Positions 11,483-21,217 are shown, counted from the first letter of the stretch. The stretch: 64,000 nt of DNA from CALDOK01 sp964481655 (GCA_964481655.1 CAYZVO010000016.1:6761-70760), one strand, 5' to 3'. Numbers and translations are program-made. Notes: generated by a model not told the origin, from the sequence alone.

Positions 11483-13423
11483 ATGCGGTATCTCGCGCTG
11501 CTCTCTGTGCTGTCGATCGGGTGCTCCTGGGTGTCCGACGCCGATCTGGATTGTCAGCTCCAGCTGGTGGACGACGACGGCGATGGCTACCCCCTCAACG
11601 AGGTGGAGGCCGGCTACGAGGGCAACGATCGCTGCAGCCACCTGGTGGCTGTCGACTGTGACGATGGCGACGCGGCCATCTTCCCCGGCGCCGAGGACGC
11701 GTTCTACGACGGCATCGACGCCGACTGCGGCCTCGACGAGGACTTCGATCAGGACGGCGACGGCTACGTGCTCGACGAGTACGAGGGCGTGGTCACCGAG
11801 GGCGTCGACGGTTCCGGCACGCTGCCGGGCGGTGACTGCGACGACGACGCGGTCTCCATCTTCCCCGGCTCGAACGATCTCGCCTACGACGGCATCGACT
11901 CCGACTGCTCGGGCAACGACGACTACGATCAGGACGGCGACGGCTACGTGCCCGACGAGTTCGAGGGCCTGGCCACCACCTACGTCACCGGCTCCGGCGC
12001 GCTGCCCGGCGGCGACTGCGACGACGCCGACGCCTCGATCTACATGGGCGCCAAGGACAGCTGGTACGACGGCGTCGACTCCGACTGCATGGGCGACGAC
12101 GACTACGATCAAGACGTCGATGGCCACCGCGACGCCGCCACCACCAAGGACGGCGACGACTGCGACGATCTGGACGACAGCTCCTACCCCGGTGCCCTCG
12201 AGGTCTTCGGTGACGGCACCGACCACGACTGCGACGGCGGCGCCGACACCTTCGGCTTCACCGATCTGGACTCCCTCTCCTGGGTCGCCCCCCAGAGCCT
12301 GATCTTCCGCGGCACGGACACCGAGGTCTTCCTGGGCGCCACCGCCGAGGAGTTCGTGGTGGGCGCGAACGCCTACTACGACTCGGCCATCGCGCTGGTG
12401 TTCGACGGCGACGATCCCGCCGCTGGATACAGCGACTACATCACCTGGGTCCGCAACTTCTCCGACCCGGCCCCCAACATCCTCACCCCGGGCTGCGACC
12501 TCTACCCCACCGACGAGGTGCTCTACGGCGGTGTCGGCATCGCCACGGGCAACACCCGTCAGCTGGTGGTGCGCTGGTGGGATCGCGACACCAGCGACGC
12601 CAACGCGGTCAACCCGCCGGTCACCGCGCCCTTGAGCTTCGACGACCTGACCCTGGCCATGGACGGCAACGGCAACATCCACGCCTTCGGCTGCACCGAC
12701 ACCGAAGACGATCAGTCGTTGGCCTACCTGTGGGCCGAGCCCGACACCATCGCCGGTGGCAACTACGACGACACCACCACCTACTCGACCCGCGCTCGCA
12801 CCTGCGACCTGGACTTCTACGCCCCGTCCGGTGACGGCACCCTGATCCTCAGCGAGGTCAGCAGCGTGGATCTGGGCGACACCGGCGACACCGGCTTCGC
12901 CCCCACCGTGGAGCGCACCGATCTGCGGGTCTACAGCTTCTCCCTGCCCGCGGCGGGCGAGGGCATCACCCTGGTCGATGAGGCCAGCATCGCCGGCTAC
13001 GATCCGGCCAGCGTCCAGGTCTTCGACGCAGCCCCGGACCGCTACCTGGTCCTGGCCGAGCCCGATGAGAACGCCATCTCGGTCGTGCGCATGACCGAGC
13101 TGTTCATGGTGCGGCCGGTCTGGCAGATCACCAACAGCTCCGGCGTGCTGACCGCCGCGTCCTCGGCCATGGCCCCCAGCGGCATGCTCTACATCCTGTC
13201 CAGCAACAACCTGGGCGAGCTGAGCCTGCACTACGGGCTGCCGGGCGTCACCCCGACCACCCAGCAGGTGGACTTCGAGGTGGACTTCGTGGTGGACGAG
13301 ACCGCCGTGTGGGTGGACGCCACCGGCGGCTACCTCTACCTGGCGGCCAGCGGCTACGACCCCAGCATGGGGGTCGAGCGGGTGGCCATGGGCTACGCGG
13401 CCATCGCCGCGCCCACCAAGTAG
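11483..13423 (+). CDS. Lipoprotein with MopE-type metal-binding repeats
   Basis: A 646 aa surface lipoprotein: the signal ends LSIGC with Cys14. Residues about 28-260 hold four related units of the form DxDGDGY ... DCDDxDxSIxPGxxDxxYDGxDSDC, the pattern of the putative metal-binding MopE repeats, rich in EF-hand-like Asp clusters expected to bind calcium. The remaining 390 residues are probably a beta-rich domain (possibly a propeller) with a DTGDTGF linker near 470. CTGGAGG precedes the chosen ATG. The gene converges on the next gene with 12 bases between stops. Confidence 0.88.
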   Translation: MRYLALLSVLSIGCSWVSDADLDCQLQLVDDDGDGYPLNEVEAGYEGNDRCSHLVAVDCDDGDAAIFPGAEDAFYDGIDADCGLDEDFDQDGDGYVLDEYEGVVTEGVDGSGTLPGGDCDDDAVSIFPGSNDLAYDGIDSDCSGNDDYDQDGDGYVPDEFEGLATTYVTGSGALPGGDCDDADASIYMGAKDSWYDGVDSDCMGDDDYDQDVDGHRDAATTKDGDDCDDLDDSSYPGALEVFGDGTDHDCDGGADTFGFTDLDSLSWVAPQSLIFRGTDTEVFLGATAEEFVVGANAYYDSAIALVFDGDDPAAGYSDYITWVRNFSDPAPNILTPGCDLYPTDEVLYGGVGIATGNTRQLVVRWWDRDTSDANAVNPPVTAPLSFDDLTLAMDGNGNIHAFGCTDTEDDQSLAYLWAEPDTIAGGNYDDTTTYSTRARTCDLDFYAPSGDGTLILSEVSSVDLGDTGDTGFAPTVERTDLRVYSFSLPAAGEGITLVDEASIAGYDPASVQVFDAAPDRYLVLAEPDENAISVVRMTELFMVRPVWQITNSSGVLTAASSAMAPSGMLYILSSNNLGELSLHYGLPGVTPTTQQVDFEVDFVVDETAVWVDATGGYLYLAASGYDPSMGVERVAMGYAAIAAPTK

Positions 13424-13435
13424 CGCGGGCGCCTC

Positions 13436-14362
13436 CTACTCGACGCTGTAGTCGGGGCTGTCGAAGCCGCAGCTCCCGGCGTCGCCCCAGGTGGTGCCGC
13501 TGAGGCTCTCCTCGTAGAAGACCGACTCGAAGGCCGCGCTCCAGCACTCGGTGATGGTCGCCGACGTGCTGCCCAGGTCGCCGTCTGTGATCACGATGTC
13601 GGTGCGGCCCGAGCCGTCGGCGTGCCAGCGGCTGCGGGTGTACCAGGTCTCGTCGGTGCCGGTGCCCGACTCGGGGTTGATGTCGGCGATCACCACCAGG
13701 TCCATCTGGCCGTCGCCGTCGAAGGTCTGGTCGTAGACGTAGCTGGCATCCAGCTGGCCCGGCCCGAAGTCCACGAACTCCGCGGTGGCGCCCACGCCGT
13801 CGGTCCGGATGTCGTAGTCCACGCCGAACCAGCCCGTGGTCTGCTCGGTGGGATCGAGCTCGTTGATGGTGGTGAAGTCCACCTCGAAGCGGCCGGTGGA
13901 GACCTCGCGGGTGGCCCCCGGGTCCACCACGCCGGCGATGACCGTGGCGGCGTCGCTCTGCTCGCCGTCCCGCGGCCACTGGTCGAAGCCCCAGCTGTGC
14001 ACGTCGCTGTCGGTGTCGTAGCTGACCCACAGCAGCGTCTCCACCGGGTCCAGGGCCGTGGACCACGGCCCCCAGGTGGCCTGGTTGCGGTCGCCATCGA
14101 CGTAGCTGGGCCAGTAGTCGGTGGTGATGGTGTCCACCCAGAACAGGACCGAGGCGATCATCGTGTTGATGTTCTCGGTGGTCTCGGCGGTGAACAGGTA
14201 CCACTCGGCCCAGTCGCCCTCGTCCTTGGCCAGGCCCTTGGCCGCGCTGTCGTCCATGGGCAGGTTCACCTGGATGCGCTCGTCCGGGAGCACATCGGTC
14301 AGGCCGTCGTTCTGGAAGCAGCCAGCGAGGCCGAGCAGCAGGGGGAGGGTGAGGGTGCGCAT
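13436..14362 (-). CDS. Hypothetical lipoprotein
   Basis: A 308 aa envelope lipoprotein (LLLGLAGCF, Cys15) preceded by GGAGG. The mature part is acidic, rich in Trp, Asp and Thr, and probably all-beta; the end contains a Cys pair (CW at the helix before FESVFYEES and CGFD near the terminus) that could form a disulfide. Includes an Asp-rich DQTFDGDGQMDLVVIAD segment reminiscent of FG-GAP calcium loops, a single copy. Last gene of a minus-strand run that includes the PKD proteins. Confidence 0.8.
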   Translation of the reverse strand: MRTLTLPLLLGLAGCFQNDGLTDVLPDERIQVNLPMDDSAAKGLAKDEGDWAEWYLFTAETTENINTMIASVLFWVDTITTDYWPSYVDGDRNQATWGPWSTALDPVETLLWVSYDTDSDVHSWGFDQWPRDGEQSDAATVIAGVVDPGATREVSTGRFEVDFTTINELDPTEQTTGWFGVDYDIRTDGVGATAEFVDFGPGQLDASYVYDQTFDGDGQMDLVVIADINPESGTGTDETWYTRSRWHADGSGRTDIVITDGDLGSTSATITECWSAAFESVFYEESLSGTTWGDAGSCGFDSPDYSVE

Positions 14363-14441
14363 GGTGGAGCCTCCGGGATGTCTCTTAGACTAGCACCCTG
14401 TTGGACCCGCCGGCAGCCGAAGATCGAAACCTTCTGTGGCG

Positions 14442-16328
14442 CTAGATCTCGTAGATGGCGAAGCGTCCCTGCTCGAAGACCAGCGCGGCCTCGCGATCCA
14501 GGGCGTCCTCGAGCTGCTGCTCCGGGGTGTCGAACTGGGTGGCGAACTCCTCGTCGCTCAGGAACGGGTAGCTCTTGCGCAGCAGGTTGACGCGGCTGAT
14601 GAGGGCGTGGGTGGCGCCCTGATCCCGCAGCGCCTGCAGGCTGTGGTCGCCGTGCAGGGCGACGAGGTGGCGGGTCGGGACGTGGTCCTCGACCGAGCCC
14701 AGCAGCCAGGGCCGCTCGATGAGGGCCGCTTGCCAGCTGTAGAGCAGGGCGATCCTGGTGTCGGCGGGGCTGTGGCCGTTGATCCAGCGGATGGCGGGCC
14801 AGGCGTCAACCGTGCGGGCGAGGTAGGCGTCCCGGTCCTCGAGGCCCAGGGCCACGGGGGCCCGGTCCACCGCGTCGCTCAGCACCGGCCGGAGGTTGCT
14901 CGGGAGCCCCACCAGCCAGCACAGGGCCGCCGCGGCCATCCCCCAGCGGGGCAGGCGGGCGAGCCCGGCGGCGGCGAGCAGCGCGGCCAGGGGGAGCAGC
15001 GGCAGCAGGTAGCGCAGCCACTGGGTGCCGAAGGACCACAGCAGCAGCCCGGCTGCGCAGACCGCCAGCAACGCGCGGGCGCGGCGATCGCGCCACGCCG
15101 CCCAGCAGGCCGCAGGGAGCAGGGCCAGGAAGGCGGGGCTCACGCGGCCCAGGAAGACCATGCTGTCGTGCTCGGCGTGGACCGTCAGGTTCCAGGGCAG
15201 CAGCAGGGTGTCCAGCCAGCCGTGGCCCATGCCGTAGCGCTCGGGGAACTGGAAGACGAAGGGGCCGGCGTCCTGCCAGCCGCTGAACGGGAACAGGGGG
15301 TGCAGGCCGTCGATCAGGTTGCGCAACCACCAGGGCGCCACCACCGCCACGGCCGCGAGGGCCGCCAGGGCCAGGTGGCCGGCGGTGCGGCCCTTGTGTT
15401 CGCTGGCCGATAGCTGCCGCCAGCAGAGCCAGGCGAACAGCGGTACCAGCGCCAGCGCCGCGGTGTACTTGATGGCCAGCGCCCCCCCGGCGGCCAGCGC
15501 GGCGCTCCGGAGTCGCCCCGCGAGCACCGCGTCGGCGGCCATGAGGACCAGCAGCGCGGTGGGCAGGTCGGCGTAGGCCAGGCCCATGGTGTCCAGCACG
15601 GAGGTGCTGCCCACCAGCAGCAGGGGAGCGGCGACGCCGGCGGCCGGCCCCCACCACGCCCGGGCTCGCTGCTGCACGCCCAGCAGCAGGCCCACGGCGA
15701 GCAGCAGGTGGAAGGCCCGCGGGGCCGCGAAGCCACCGAGGCCCACCAGCCAGGTGTAGGGCAGGTGCAGCGCCAGGGGGCGGCTGCCGTTGGGCATCCA
15801 CGGGCCACCCAGCAGCGAGCTTTCCTCGAGCAGCCGGGCGGGCAGGGCGAGGTGGTAGTACAGCTCGTCGGTGTCGGCGATGGGGGAGAGCAGCGCGATG
15901 AGGGCGGGGGCGAGGATCACCAGGCCCCAGGCGATGGTCGAGGTGGACACCCGCGGGGGGTGGACGGCCGGTCGCAGCAGCCAGCCCGCGGCCAGCAGCA
16001 CCAGCAAGGCGCCGCCCAGCCAGGGCGTGACCCCCAGTAGGGCCGCGGCGGGCCATGACACGAGCCCCCAGAGCACCAGGCCCGGGGGGGTGGACCAGAG
16101 CCTGCCGTGGGTTTGGTCGTGGCTGGGGGGCTGGAGGGGGGAGTGCTGGGGGGCCCGGGCGCGGGCGCGGGCGAGCGCCGCCACCACCGCCACCGCGACA
16201 CCCCGCAGGGCGGGCCACAGGACCGCGAGGCTGCCGGTCTCGCTGGGCTCGAGCAGGGCGAACGCGGCCGCGATGGCCAGGGCCCACGCGGCCGCCAGCG
16301 TCGCCCCGACCAGGCGGGCGCGGCTCAC
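14442..16328 (-). CDS. GT-C family membrane glycosyltransferase (GT39/PMT-like)
   Basis: A 628 aa multi-pass membrane protein. The first outer loop region holds SPIADTDELYYHLALPARLLEE; the acidic D-E pair after the early helices is the hallmark position of GT-C lipid-sugar transferases (ArnT/PMT type). About ten or more hydrophobic helices follow, then a hydrophilic C-terminal domain of about 120 residues. Probably moves a sugar from a polyprenyl carrier to an envelope acceptor. The GTG at 16328 overlaps the stop of the upstream gene (GTGA), showing translational coupling; the open frame further upstream is antisense-like noise. Confidence 0.82.
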   Translation of the reverse strand: MSRARLVGATLAAAWALAIAAAFALLEPSETGSLAVLWPALRGVAVAVVAALARARARAPQHSPLQPPSHDQTHGRLWSTPPGLVLWGLVSWPAAALLGVTPWLGGALLVLLAAGWLLRPAVHPPRVSTSTIAWGLVILAPALIALLSPIADTDELYYHLALPARLLEESSLLGGPWMPNGSRPLALHLPYTWLVGLGGFAAPRAFHLLLAVGLLLGVQQRARAWWGPAAGVAAPLLLVGSTSVLDTMGLAYADLPTALLVLMAADAVLAGRLRSAALAAGGALAIKYTAALALVPLFAWLCWRQLSASEHKGRTAGHLALAALAAVAVVAPWWLRNLIDGLHPLFPFSGWQDAGPFVFQFPERYGMGHGWLDTLLLPWNLTVHAEHDSMVFLGRVSPAFLALLPAACWAAWRDRRARALLAVCAAGLLLWSFGTQWLRYLLPLLPLAALLAAAGLARLPRWGMAAAALCWLVGLPSNLRPVLSDAVDRAPVALGLEDRDAYLARTVDAWPAIRWINGHSPADTRIALLYSWQAALIERPWLLGSVEDHVPTRHLVALHGDHSLQALRDQGATHALISRVNLLRKSYPFLSDEEFATQFDTPEQQLEDALDREAALVFEQGRFAIYEI

Positions 16329-17332
16329 GGGCTGGGCTCCTGGACGGGCTCGGCCGTGATCAGCCAGGGCATGTCGCCGTCGCGGACCAGCAGCCAGGGT
16401 CCCCAGCGGCTGGGCCAGCCCTGGTCGCCTTCGCCGGTCGCCTCGAGGCCGTCGGAGCAGCGCACGTCGATGTCTCCTGTGTCGCGTTCCTCCCAGCATG
16501 CCACGGAACCGTCGAGGCTCGGCCCAGCCCGGAAGCCGGTGTCGGCCCGGTGCAGCCAACGCAGCCCGCTGGCGCGCTCGTGGAGCCACAGTCCGTCGGC
16601 GTCCGTCCAGGCGATCCAACCGTCGCTGGCCACCACGTGGCGCTGATCCCCGGGGCGCGTCACGAAGGGCACGGGAGGGCCGGAGCGGGTGTCCCAGGCC
16701 CACAGATCCGTGCCGCTGATCTCCTGGTCCCGGCTGTCGGCCCAGTACACCACGCCGTCGTCGGTGGCCGGAGGGAACCAGGGCAGGGGCGCGGCGTCGC
16801 GCAGCATGGTGTTGGGTTCACCGCTCACGAAGCTGGCGATGCGGCCGTCGAGGGCCATGGCCACCCGGCGTCCGTCGGACACGGCTTGGCCGATGGGCTC
16901 GTCGCGTTGGCTCCAGGGGTCCGTGGGCCGCGGGCCGGGAAGGAGCCAGTGTCCGTGCTCACGGCCAGGGGCGAAGATCCCATGGCTTGACAAGGCCACG
17001 GTATCGGCGGCCGCGCTCAGCTCCACCCGCTGACCGGTCTCGATATGGATCGCCAGGTCCACCCGGCCCCCCGCGCCGCAGCCCACGACCCAGGGGCCGG
17101 CGAGGGCCGGGAAGCGGCGGTCTCGGCAGCGGTGGTGCAGCGCAGGCAGGGGCCGGCGGCTCGAGGCCCCGGGCTCGTCCAGCACGAGGGCGACGGGCTC
17201 CGGGTCGGCCACAGCCTCCAAGGCGGTCCAGGAGGGCAGGGGCTCGCCGTCGTCTGCGGGGCCCGGGGCGCAGGCCCCACACAGCAGCACCGCCGCGAAG
17301 CATCCCCTGGCGGGGGCCATCACGGCGGGCAT
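16325..17332 (-). CDS. Hypothetical lipoprotein, propeller-like
   Basis: A 335 aa secreted lipoprotein (LLCGACAPG, Cys21). The mature part is rich in W/G/D with repeated blocks such as GVVYWADSRDQE and GWIAWTDADGLWL, spaced like blades of a TolB- or kelch-like beta-propeller; this is an inference from pattern only. The start is uncertain: ATGs at 17332 and 17320 are both possible and neither has a strong ribosome site. It lies 19 bases after the PKD gene and overlaps the glycosyltransferase gene by 4 bases, so an operon is likely. Confidence 0.78.
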   Translation of the reverse strand: MPAVMAPARGCFAAVLLCGACAPGPADDGEPLPSWTALEAVADPEPVALVLDEPGASSRRPLPALHHRCRDRRFPALAGPWVVGCGAGGRVDLAIHIETGQRVELSAAADTVALSSHGIFAPGREHGHWLLPGPRPTDPWSQRDEPIGQAVSDGRRVAMALDGRIASFVSGEPNTMLRDAAPLPWFPPATDDGVVYWADSRDQEISGTDLWAWDTRSGPPVPFVTRPGDQRHVVASDGWIAWTDADGLWLHERASGLRWLHRADTGFRAGPSLDGSVACWEERDTGDIDVRCSDGLEATGEGDQGWPSRWGPWLLVRDGDMPWLITAEPVQEPSP

Positions 17333-17351
17333 TGCGGCTCGAGGCGTGGTG

Positions 17352-18746
17352 CTACTTGCTGGTGCTCTTGGTTTCCACACCGCAGCAGGTCACGATGTAG
17401 GTCACCGAGTCGGTGACGGTCTCGCCGGTGCAGTCGGTGACGGACAGCTCGAACTCGAACTCGTTCTCGACGCAGTCGAGCTCTTCGACTTCGATGTCGG
17501 ACAGCACCACCGAGGTGGTCAGCGCGGTCGCGTCGTGGATGGTGGCGGAGCCTTCGACGACGGTCCACAGCACGGAGTAGGGGTCGCTGTCGGCGTCGGT
17601 GACCGAGGCGTCGGCACCCAGCTTGGTGGAGATGTCGTCGCAGTCTTCGCAGTCGTAGCCGTAGCCGGCGGCGGTGCAGGTGACATCGCCACCCTTGAAG
17701 TTCTGCTCGGAGCCGGCCTCGACCACCGGGGAGCTGTTGTAGGAGCGCTCGGTGATGGTCAGGGTGACCAGATCCGGGGAGGACCAGGACTCGCCGTCGA
17801 AGACGGCCACGGAGAGCACGTACTCGCCGGCCACGTCGGCCCAGAAGGTCGGGGTCTCCACGTCGCGGGCGCTGAAGTCATCGACGGTCGCGGCGGACTC
17901 GGCGGGCTTGGACTGCAGGTCCCAGTAGTACTCGAGTTCGTCGCCGTCGGGGTCCACCGAGCCGGTGCCGTCCAGCGAGATGTTGGAGCAGTCCATGGCC
18001 TCGATGTCTTCGCCGGCGTTGGCGGTGGGGGCGCCGTTCTCGCCGGTGACGGTGATGACCGCGGCGTCCGGCAGGGAGCCCACCAGGCCGTTGTCCACCT
18101 GGAGGTTGGCGATGAAGACGCCCTTGGCGTCGGGCACGAAGCTGGCGGTCGCGGAGGTCGCGCCGCTGATGTCGGAGGACGACAGCGCGGAGTCGTCGGG
18201 CAGGTCCACCAGGGTCCAGGTGTAGGTGAGGGGACGGCCCTGGGGGTCGTAGGAGTCGCTGCCGTCGAGGTTCGCGGTGTCGCCGATGGCCAGCACCAGA
18301 TCGTCACCAGCGTCGGCGACGGGCATGGACTCGGGCTCTTCGGCCACGACCACCACGTAGTCCGGCGCGGAGTTGGCGCCGTGGGAGTCCTGCACGAACA
18401 GCTCGATGACGTAGGTGCCGATCACGTCCGGGGTGAACTGGGTGGTCACCGCGGTGGAGTCGTGGTTGCGCGCGAAGGGAGCCTCGCGCTCTTCGAGCGT
18501 GGAGCCATCGGGCAGGTGCTCGAAGGACCAGTGGTAGGTGATCACGTCGCCGTCGGGATCGTAGGAGCTGTGGGCGTCGAGCTCCACCGCCTGGTCGGCG
18601 GGCTGGCTGACGTCCGAGCCCGCGTTGGCGATCGGCGCGTTGTTCACCACCTCGGGGGAGGTGTCGTCCTTGGGGTCGGCGTCGCAGATACCACCCAGCA
18701 GGATGGGGGCGATCAGGAGGGCGGCGACGGGGATGAGGCGGCGCAT
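17352..18746 (-). CDS. PKD-domain secreted protein (probable lipoprotein)
   Basis: A 464 aa exported protein made of four successive PKD-like Ig-fold units, each opening with PVADAG- or PTANAG-type motifs and containing SYDPDGD.. and YxWxL segments; boundaries near 36, 140, 238 and 337. The fourth is degenerate and Cys-rich (CEDCDD). The signal ends LLGGIC at Cys21, an imperfect lipobox. PKD units usually serve in cell-surface adhesion or as spacers. It is a tandem paralogue of the protein encoded by 18792-20195, 45 bases upstream, including the Cys-rich fourth unit. Confidence 0.88.
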   Translation of the reverse strand: MRRLIPVAALLIAPILLGGICDADPKDDTSPEVVNNAPIANAGSDVSQPADQAVELDAHSSYDPDGDVITYHWSFEHLPDGSTLEEREAPFARNHDSTAVTTQFTPDVIGTYVIELFVQDSHGANSAPDYVVVVAEEPESMPVADAGDDLVLAIGDTANLDGSDSYDPQGRPLTYTWTLVDLPDDSALSSSDISGATSATASFVPDAKGVFIANLQVDNGLVGSLPDAAVITVTGENGAPTANAGEDIEAMDCSNISLDGTGSVDPDGDELEYYWDLQSKPAESAATVDDFSARDVETPTFWADVAGEYVLSVAVFDGESWSSPDLVTLTITERSYNSSPVVEAGSEQNFKGGDVTCTAAGYGYDCEDCDDISTKLGADASVTDADSDPYSVLWTVVEGSATIHDATALTTSVVLSDIEVEELDCVENEFEFELSVTDCTGETVTDSVTYIVTCCGVETKSTSK

Positions 18747-18791
18747 GGCGTGTCCCGGGCGGGAGTGTGGTGGGCCTTCCAGCGGCGAGCG

Positions 18792-20195
18792 CTAGTAGGT
18801 GGCCTCACAGGTAAAGGTCAGGTTGACGGTGTCGGTGTCGCTGTACATGCAGTCGGCGGCCTCGAGGGTGATCTCCCAGGAGGTGGTGGTCGTGCCGCCG
18901 AGGGTGGCGGTGGACGCGGGGGTGGTGACCTGCGTGACGCTGTTGTACGGCGTGGCGAAGGTCAGCTCGCCCGAGTCTTCCGACCAGTAGTAGTTGATCT
19001 CGTCGCCGTCGGCGTCGGAGGACAGGGTGCCGTCGAGCTCGCCGGTCTCCGGCTCGCAGGGGTCGCACTCGTGCACGCCGTAGGAGACCAGGTCGCACTC
19101 GGTCTCGGACTCGAGGGTGACGTCCTCGCCGGCGTTGGCGGTGGGCGTGTTGTTCTCGGTGGCTTCCGGCACGATGTAGGTGACGACATCCGGCGCGGAC
19201 CAGAAGTCACCGTCGAAGACGGAGAGCTGGAAGACGTAGGTGCCCAGCACGTCCCAGGTGAAGGTGGGGGTGGCGCTGGTGGGATCGTCGAAGGCCGGGT
19301 CGCCGGCGGGGCCGGTGTCGCCGGAGTCCAGGGAGCCGTCGGCGTGGGAGCCGGCGGGCACCTCGAGGACGTCCCAGAGGAACTCGAGATCGGCGCCCTC
19401 GGGGTCGTAGGAGCCGTAGCCGTTCAGCTCGATCTCGTTGTCGGCGCAAGGGGGCAGGGTGTCGGACATGCCCGCGTCGGCCACGGGGGCCTGGTTCTCG
19501 CTGGCCGCGGTGATCGTGCAATAGGCCGGGTCGGACCACTGCTCGCCGTCGGAGACCACGAGGCTGACCAGGAAGACGCCGGGGACGTCGGGGATGACGG
19601 TGGGCTCGGCGCCGTCGCCGTTGAAGACGTCGTCGCTCTCGAGGGAGGAGCCTTCGGGCCAGGAGCTGAGGGCCCAGCTGTACTCGATGGCGGCGCCTTC
19701 GGGGTCGTAGGAGCCGGAGCCGTCCAGGGCCGCGGCTTCGTCCACGTCGACTTCGACGTCGTCACCGCAGTCGGCGACCGGAGCCTGGTTGCCGCTGGTG
19801 ACGTTGACGATCACGAGATCGGGCTGGGTGTCGTCCGCGCCGTCGTTCATGACCATCGACAGCACGTAGGTGCCGGTGGCGTCGGGGGTGAAGGTGGTCT
19901 GGCAGGCGGTGTCGGAGTTGTTGTCCGACAGCAGGGACTCGTCCAGGTCGGAGTCGACCGGCACGGACTCGAAGGTCCACACGTAGGTGTACTCCTGGCC
20001 GTCGCAGGCCTGGGAGAAGTCGGGCGCGCAGCCGTTGAGCGTCGCGGCGTCGCCGAAGGAGACCGCGAGGTCTTCGCCGGCGTTGGCGATGGGATCGCAC
20101 TCCGGAGGAGCGGTGTCGTCGCCCGTCTGCTTGCAGTCAGCGGCGACCAAAGCCGGGAGGAGCAGCAGAGGCAGCAGCCTGGCTCGCGTGGACAT
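18792..20195 (-). CDS. PKD-domain secreted protein, paralogue
   Basis: A 467 aa exported protein with the same plan as its downstream neighbour: short N-terminal acidic linker (KQTGDDTAPPE), then four PKD-like units with ANAGEDL, CGDDVEV, DAGMSDT and ANAGEDV openings, a DTG-bearing insert (SLDSGDTGPAG) in the third, and a Cys-containing fourth unit (HECDPCEPETGE). The signal peptide ends VAADC, so lipidation is doubtful because Asp precedes the Cys. Probably the first gene of a minus-strand operon running to 13436. Confidence 0.86.
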   Translation of the reverse strand: MSTRARLLPLLLLPALVAADCKQTGDDTAPPECDPIANAGEDLAVSFGDAATLNGCAPDFSQACDGQEYTYVWTFESVPVDSDLDESLLSDNNSDTACQTTFTPDATGTYVLSMVMNDGADDTQPDLVIVNVTSGNQAPVADCGDDVEVDVDEAAALDGSGSYDPEGAAIEYSWALSSWPEGSSLESDDVFNGDGAEPTVIPDVPGVFLVSLVVSDGEQWSDPAYCTITAASENQAPVADAGMSDTLPPCADNEIELNGYGSYDPEGADLEFLWDVLEVPAGSHADGSLDSGDTGPAGDPAFDDPTSATPTFTWDVLGTYVFQLSVFDGDFWSAPDVVTYIVPEATENNTPTANAGEDVTLESETECDLVSYGVHECDPCEPETGELDGTLSSDADGDEINYYWSEDSGELTFATPYNSVTQVTTPASTATLGGTTTTSWEITLEAADCMYSDTDTVNLTFTCEATY

Positions 20196-20245
20196 GTCGT
20201 AACTCCCTTGTTCCTGGGCTGGCCTGGGGGGCCCGGCCGACTTCG

Positions 20246-20259
20246 GGATAGATCTATCC
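20246..20259. promoter_or_regulatory. Perfect 14-bp palindrome between divergent genes
   Basis: GGATAGATCTATCC is a perfect palindrome about 50 bases upstream of the PKD gene start and about 100 bases upstream of the divergent gene at 20360. AT content is much higher than its surroundings. The symmetry and position fit an operator for a dimeric regulator, and the right half could also serve as a TATCCT -10 box for the plus strand. Confidence 0.4.
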
Positions 20260-20359
20260 TGTCATGCCGACCACACTACGAGCTAACATGGAACCCGCAG
20301 CGTCGAGCCATTGTAAAAAGACTCACCCGATGGCGTCAACGAGATCGTTGTCAACTGGC

Positions 20360-21217
20360 ATGTCGAAGTTCGCAACCGCTCTCCTGACCGCGCTGCTCGG
20401 GGGGTTTTCGGCCCTCTTTCCCGTAGTGACGCACGGCGCGATTCCTGATCGTTTTTCGTCCCTCGATCCCGATCCCGGGGGGCAGGGCTCGCTGGGGCTG
20501 CTGCTGGAAATCGACCAGGACCTGATCCCGGCCTTCAGAGCCGGCCCCAGAGACCGCGTCTCGGCAGGGTTCCAGGGCCGCTGGATGGTGGCCGATCGGG
20601 TGCTCTTCGAGGCCCGCTGGCCGATGATCATGGACCTCCACCCCGACGGCCATCGTGAGACCGGTCCCGGGGATCTCGAGCTCGGCACCACCCTGCGGCT
20701 CCCCATCGCCGAGGGGCTGCGGACGGCCGCCCGGGACGCCGGGCGCCAGGGCCCCTCCTTCGGGCTCGGCTGGCGGGTCAAGCTGCCCAACGCCGCCGAC
20801 GAGGGAGAGCTGGGCAGCGACGAGACCGACGTCACCGTGCACGCCGTCGCTGCGGGGGATCTGGGCCCCCTCCGGGGCTGGGCGGGGGGTGGTCTGGCCA
20901 TCCTGGGTGACCCCGGCAAGCTCGCTGCCCAGGACGACATCGTCTTCCTCCAGGCCGGCCTGGCCTGGTCCGCACCGGCGGAGCGCTCACCCTGGCTGCC
21001 GGCGCTGAGCGCCTCCGGCGGCGTGGCGCTGCCTTCGGCCGCCAACCCCACCCGGGCCGGCCTGGACGCGGGCCTGGCCTGGGGGCAGCGCTGGCGGGTG
21101 GCGCTCGGTGCAGGCGCGGGCCTCACCGCCGCCTCGCCGACGGCGCTCTTCTCGCTGGGGATCGAACATCGCTTCGGCCTGGACGCCCCGGGGAACGGGA
21201 CGCAGGATCAGCGCTGA
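20360..21217 (+). CDS. Exported outer-membrane-like protein
   Basis: A 285 aa protein with a good signal peptide (MSKFATALLTALLGGF, cleaved after THGA). The mature part has alternating strand pattern, GPGDLELGTTLRL, FGLGWRVKLPNA, and ends FSLGIEHRFGLD, similar in layout to the phenol-pathway MetA-like outer-membrane family of small beta-barrels. Function unknown. The ATG at 20360 is chosen for the signal peptide; the frame also has upstream ATGs at 20264, 20288 and 20330, none with a clear ribosome site. Confidence 0.72.
   Translation: MSKFATALLTALLGGFSALFPVVTHGAIPDRFSSLDPDPGGQGSLGLLLEIDQDLIPAFRAGPRDRVSAGFQGRWMVADRVLFEARWPMIMDLHPDGHRETGPGDLELGTTLRLPIAEGLRTAARDAGRQGPSFGLGWRVKLPNAADEGELGSDETDVTVHAVAAGDLGPLRGWAGGGLAILGDPGKLAAQDDIVFLQAGLAWSAPAERSPWLPALSASGGVALPSAANPTRAGLDAGLAWGQRWRVALGAGAGLTAASPTALFSLGIEHRFGLDAPGNGTQDQR

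Noticed and set aside
8950..11661. Long plus-strand open frame opposite the HD-GYP and elbB genes
   Set aside because: Low-complexity Gly/Val/Leu composition and antisense to two well-supported genes.
17346..20387. Long plus-strand open frame opposite both PKD genes
   Set aside because: Gly/Val-rich translation without domains; a shadow of the strong codon bias on the minus strand.
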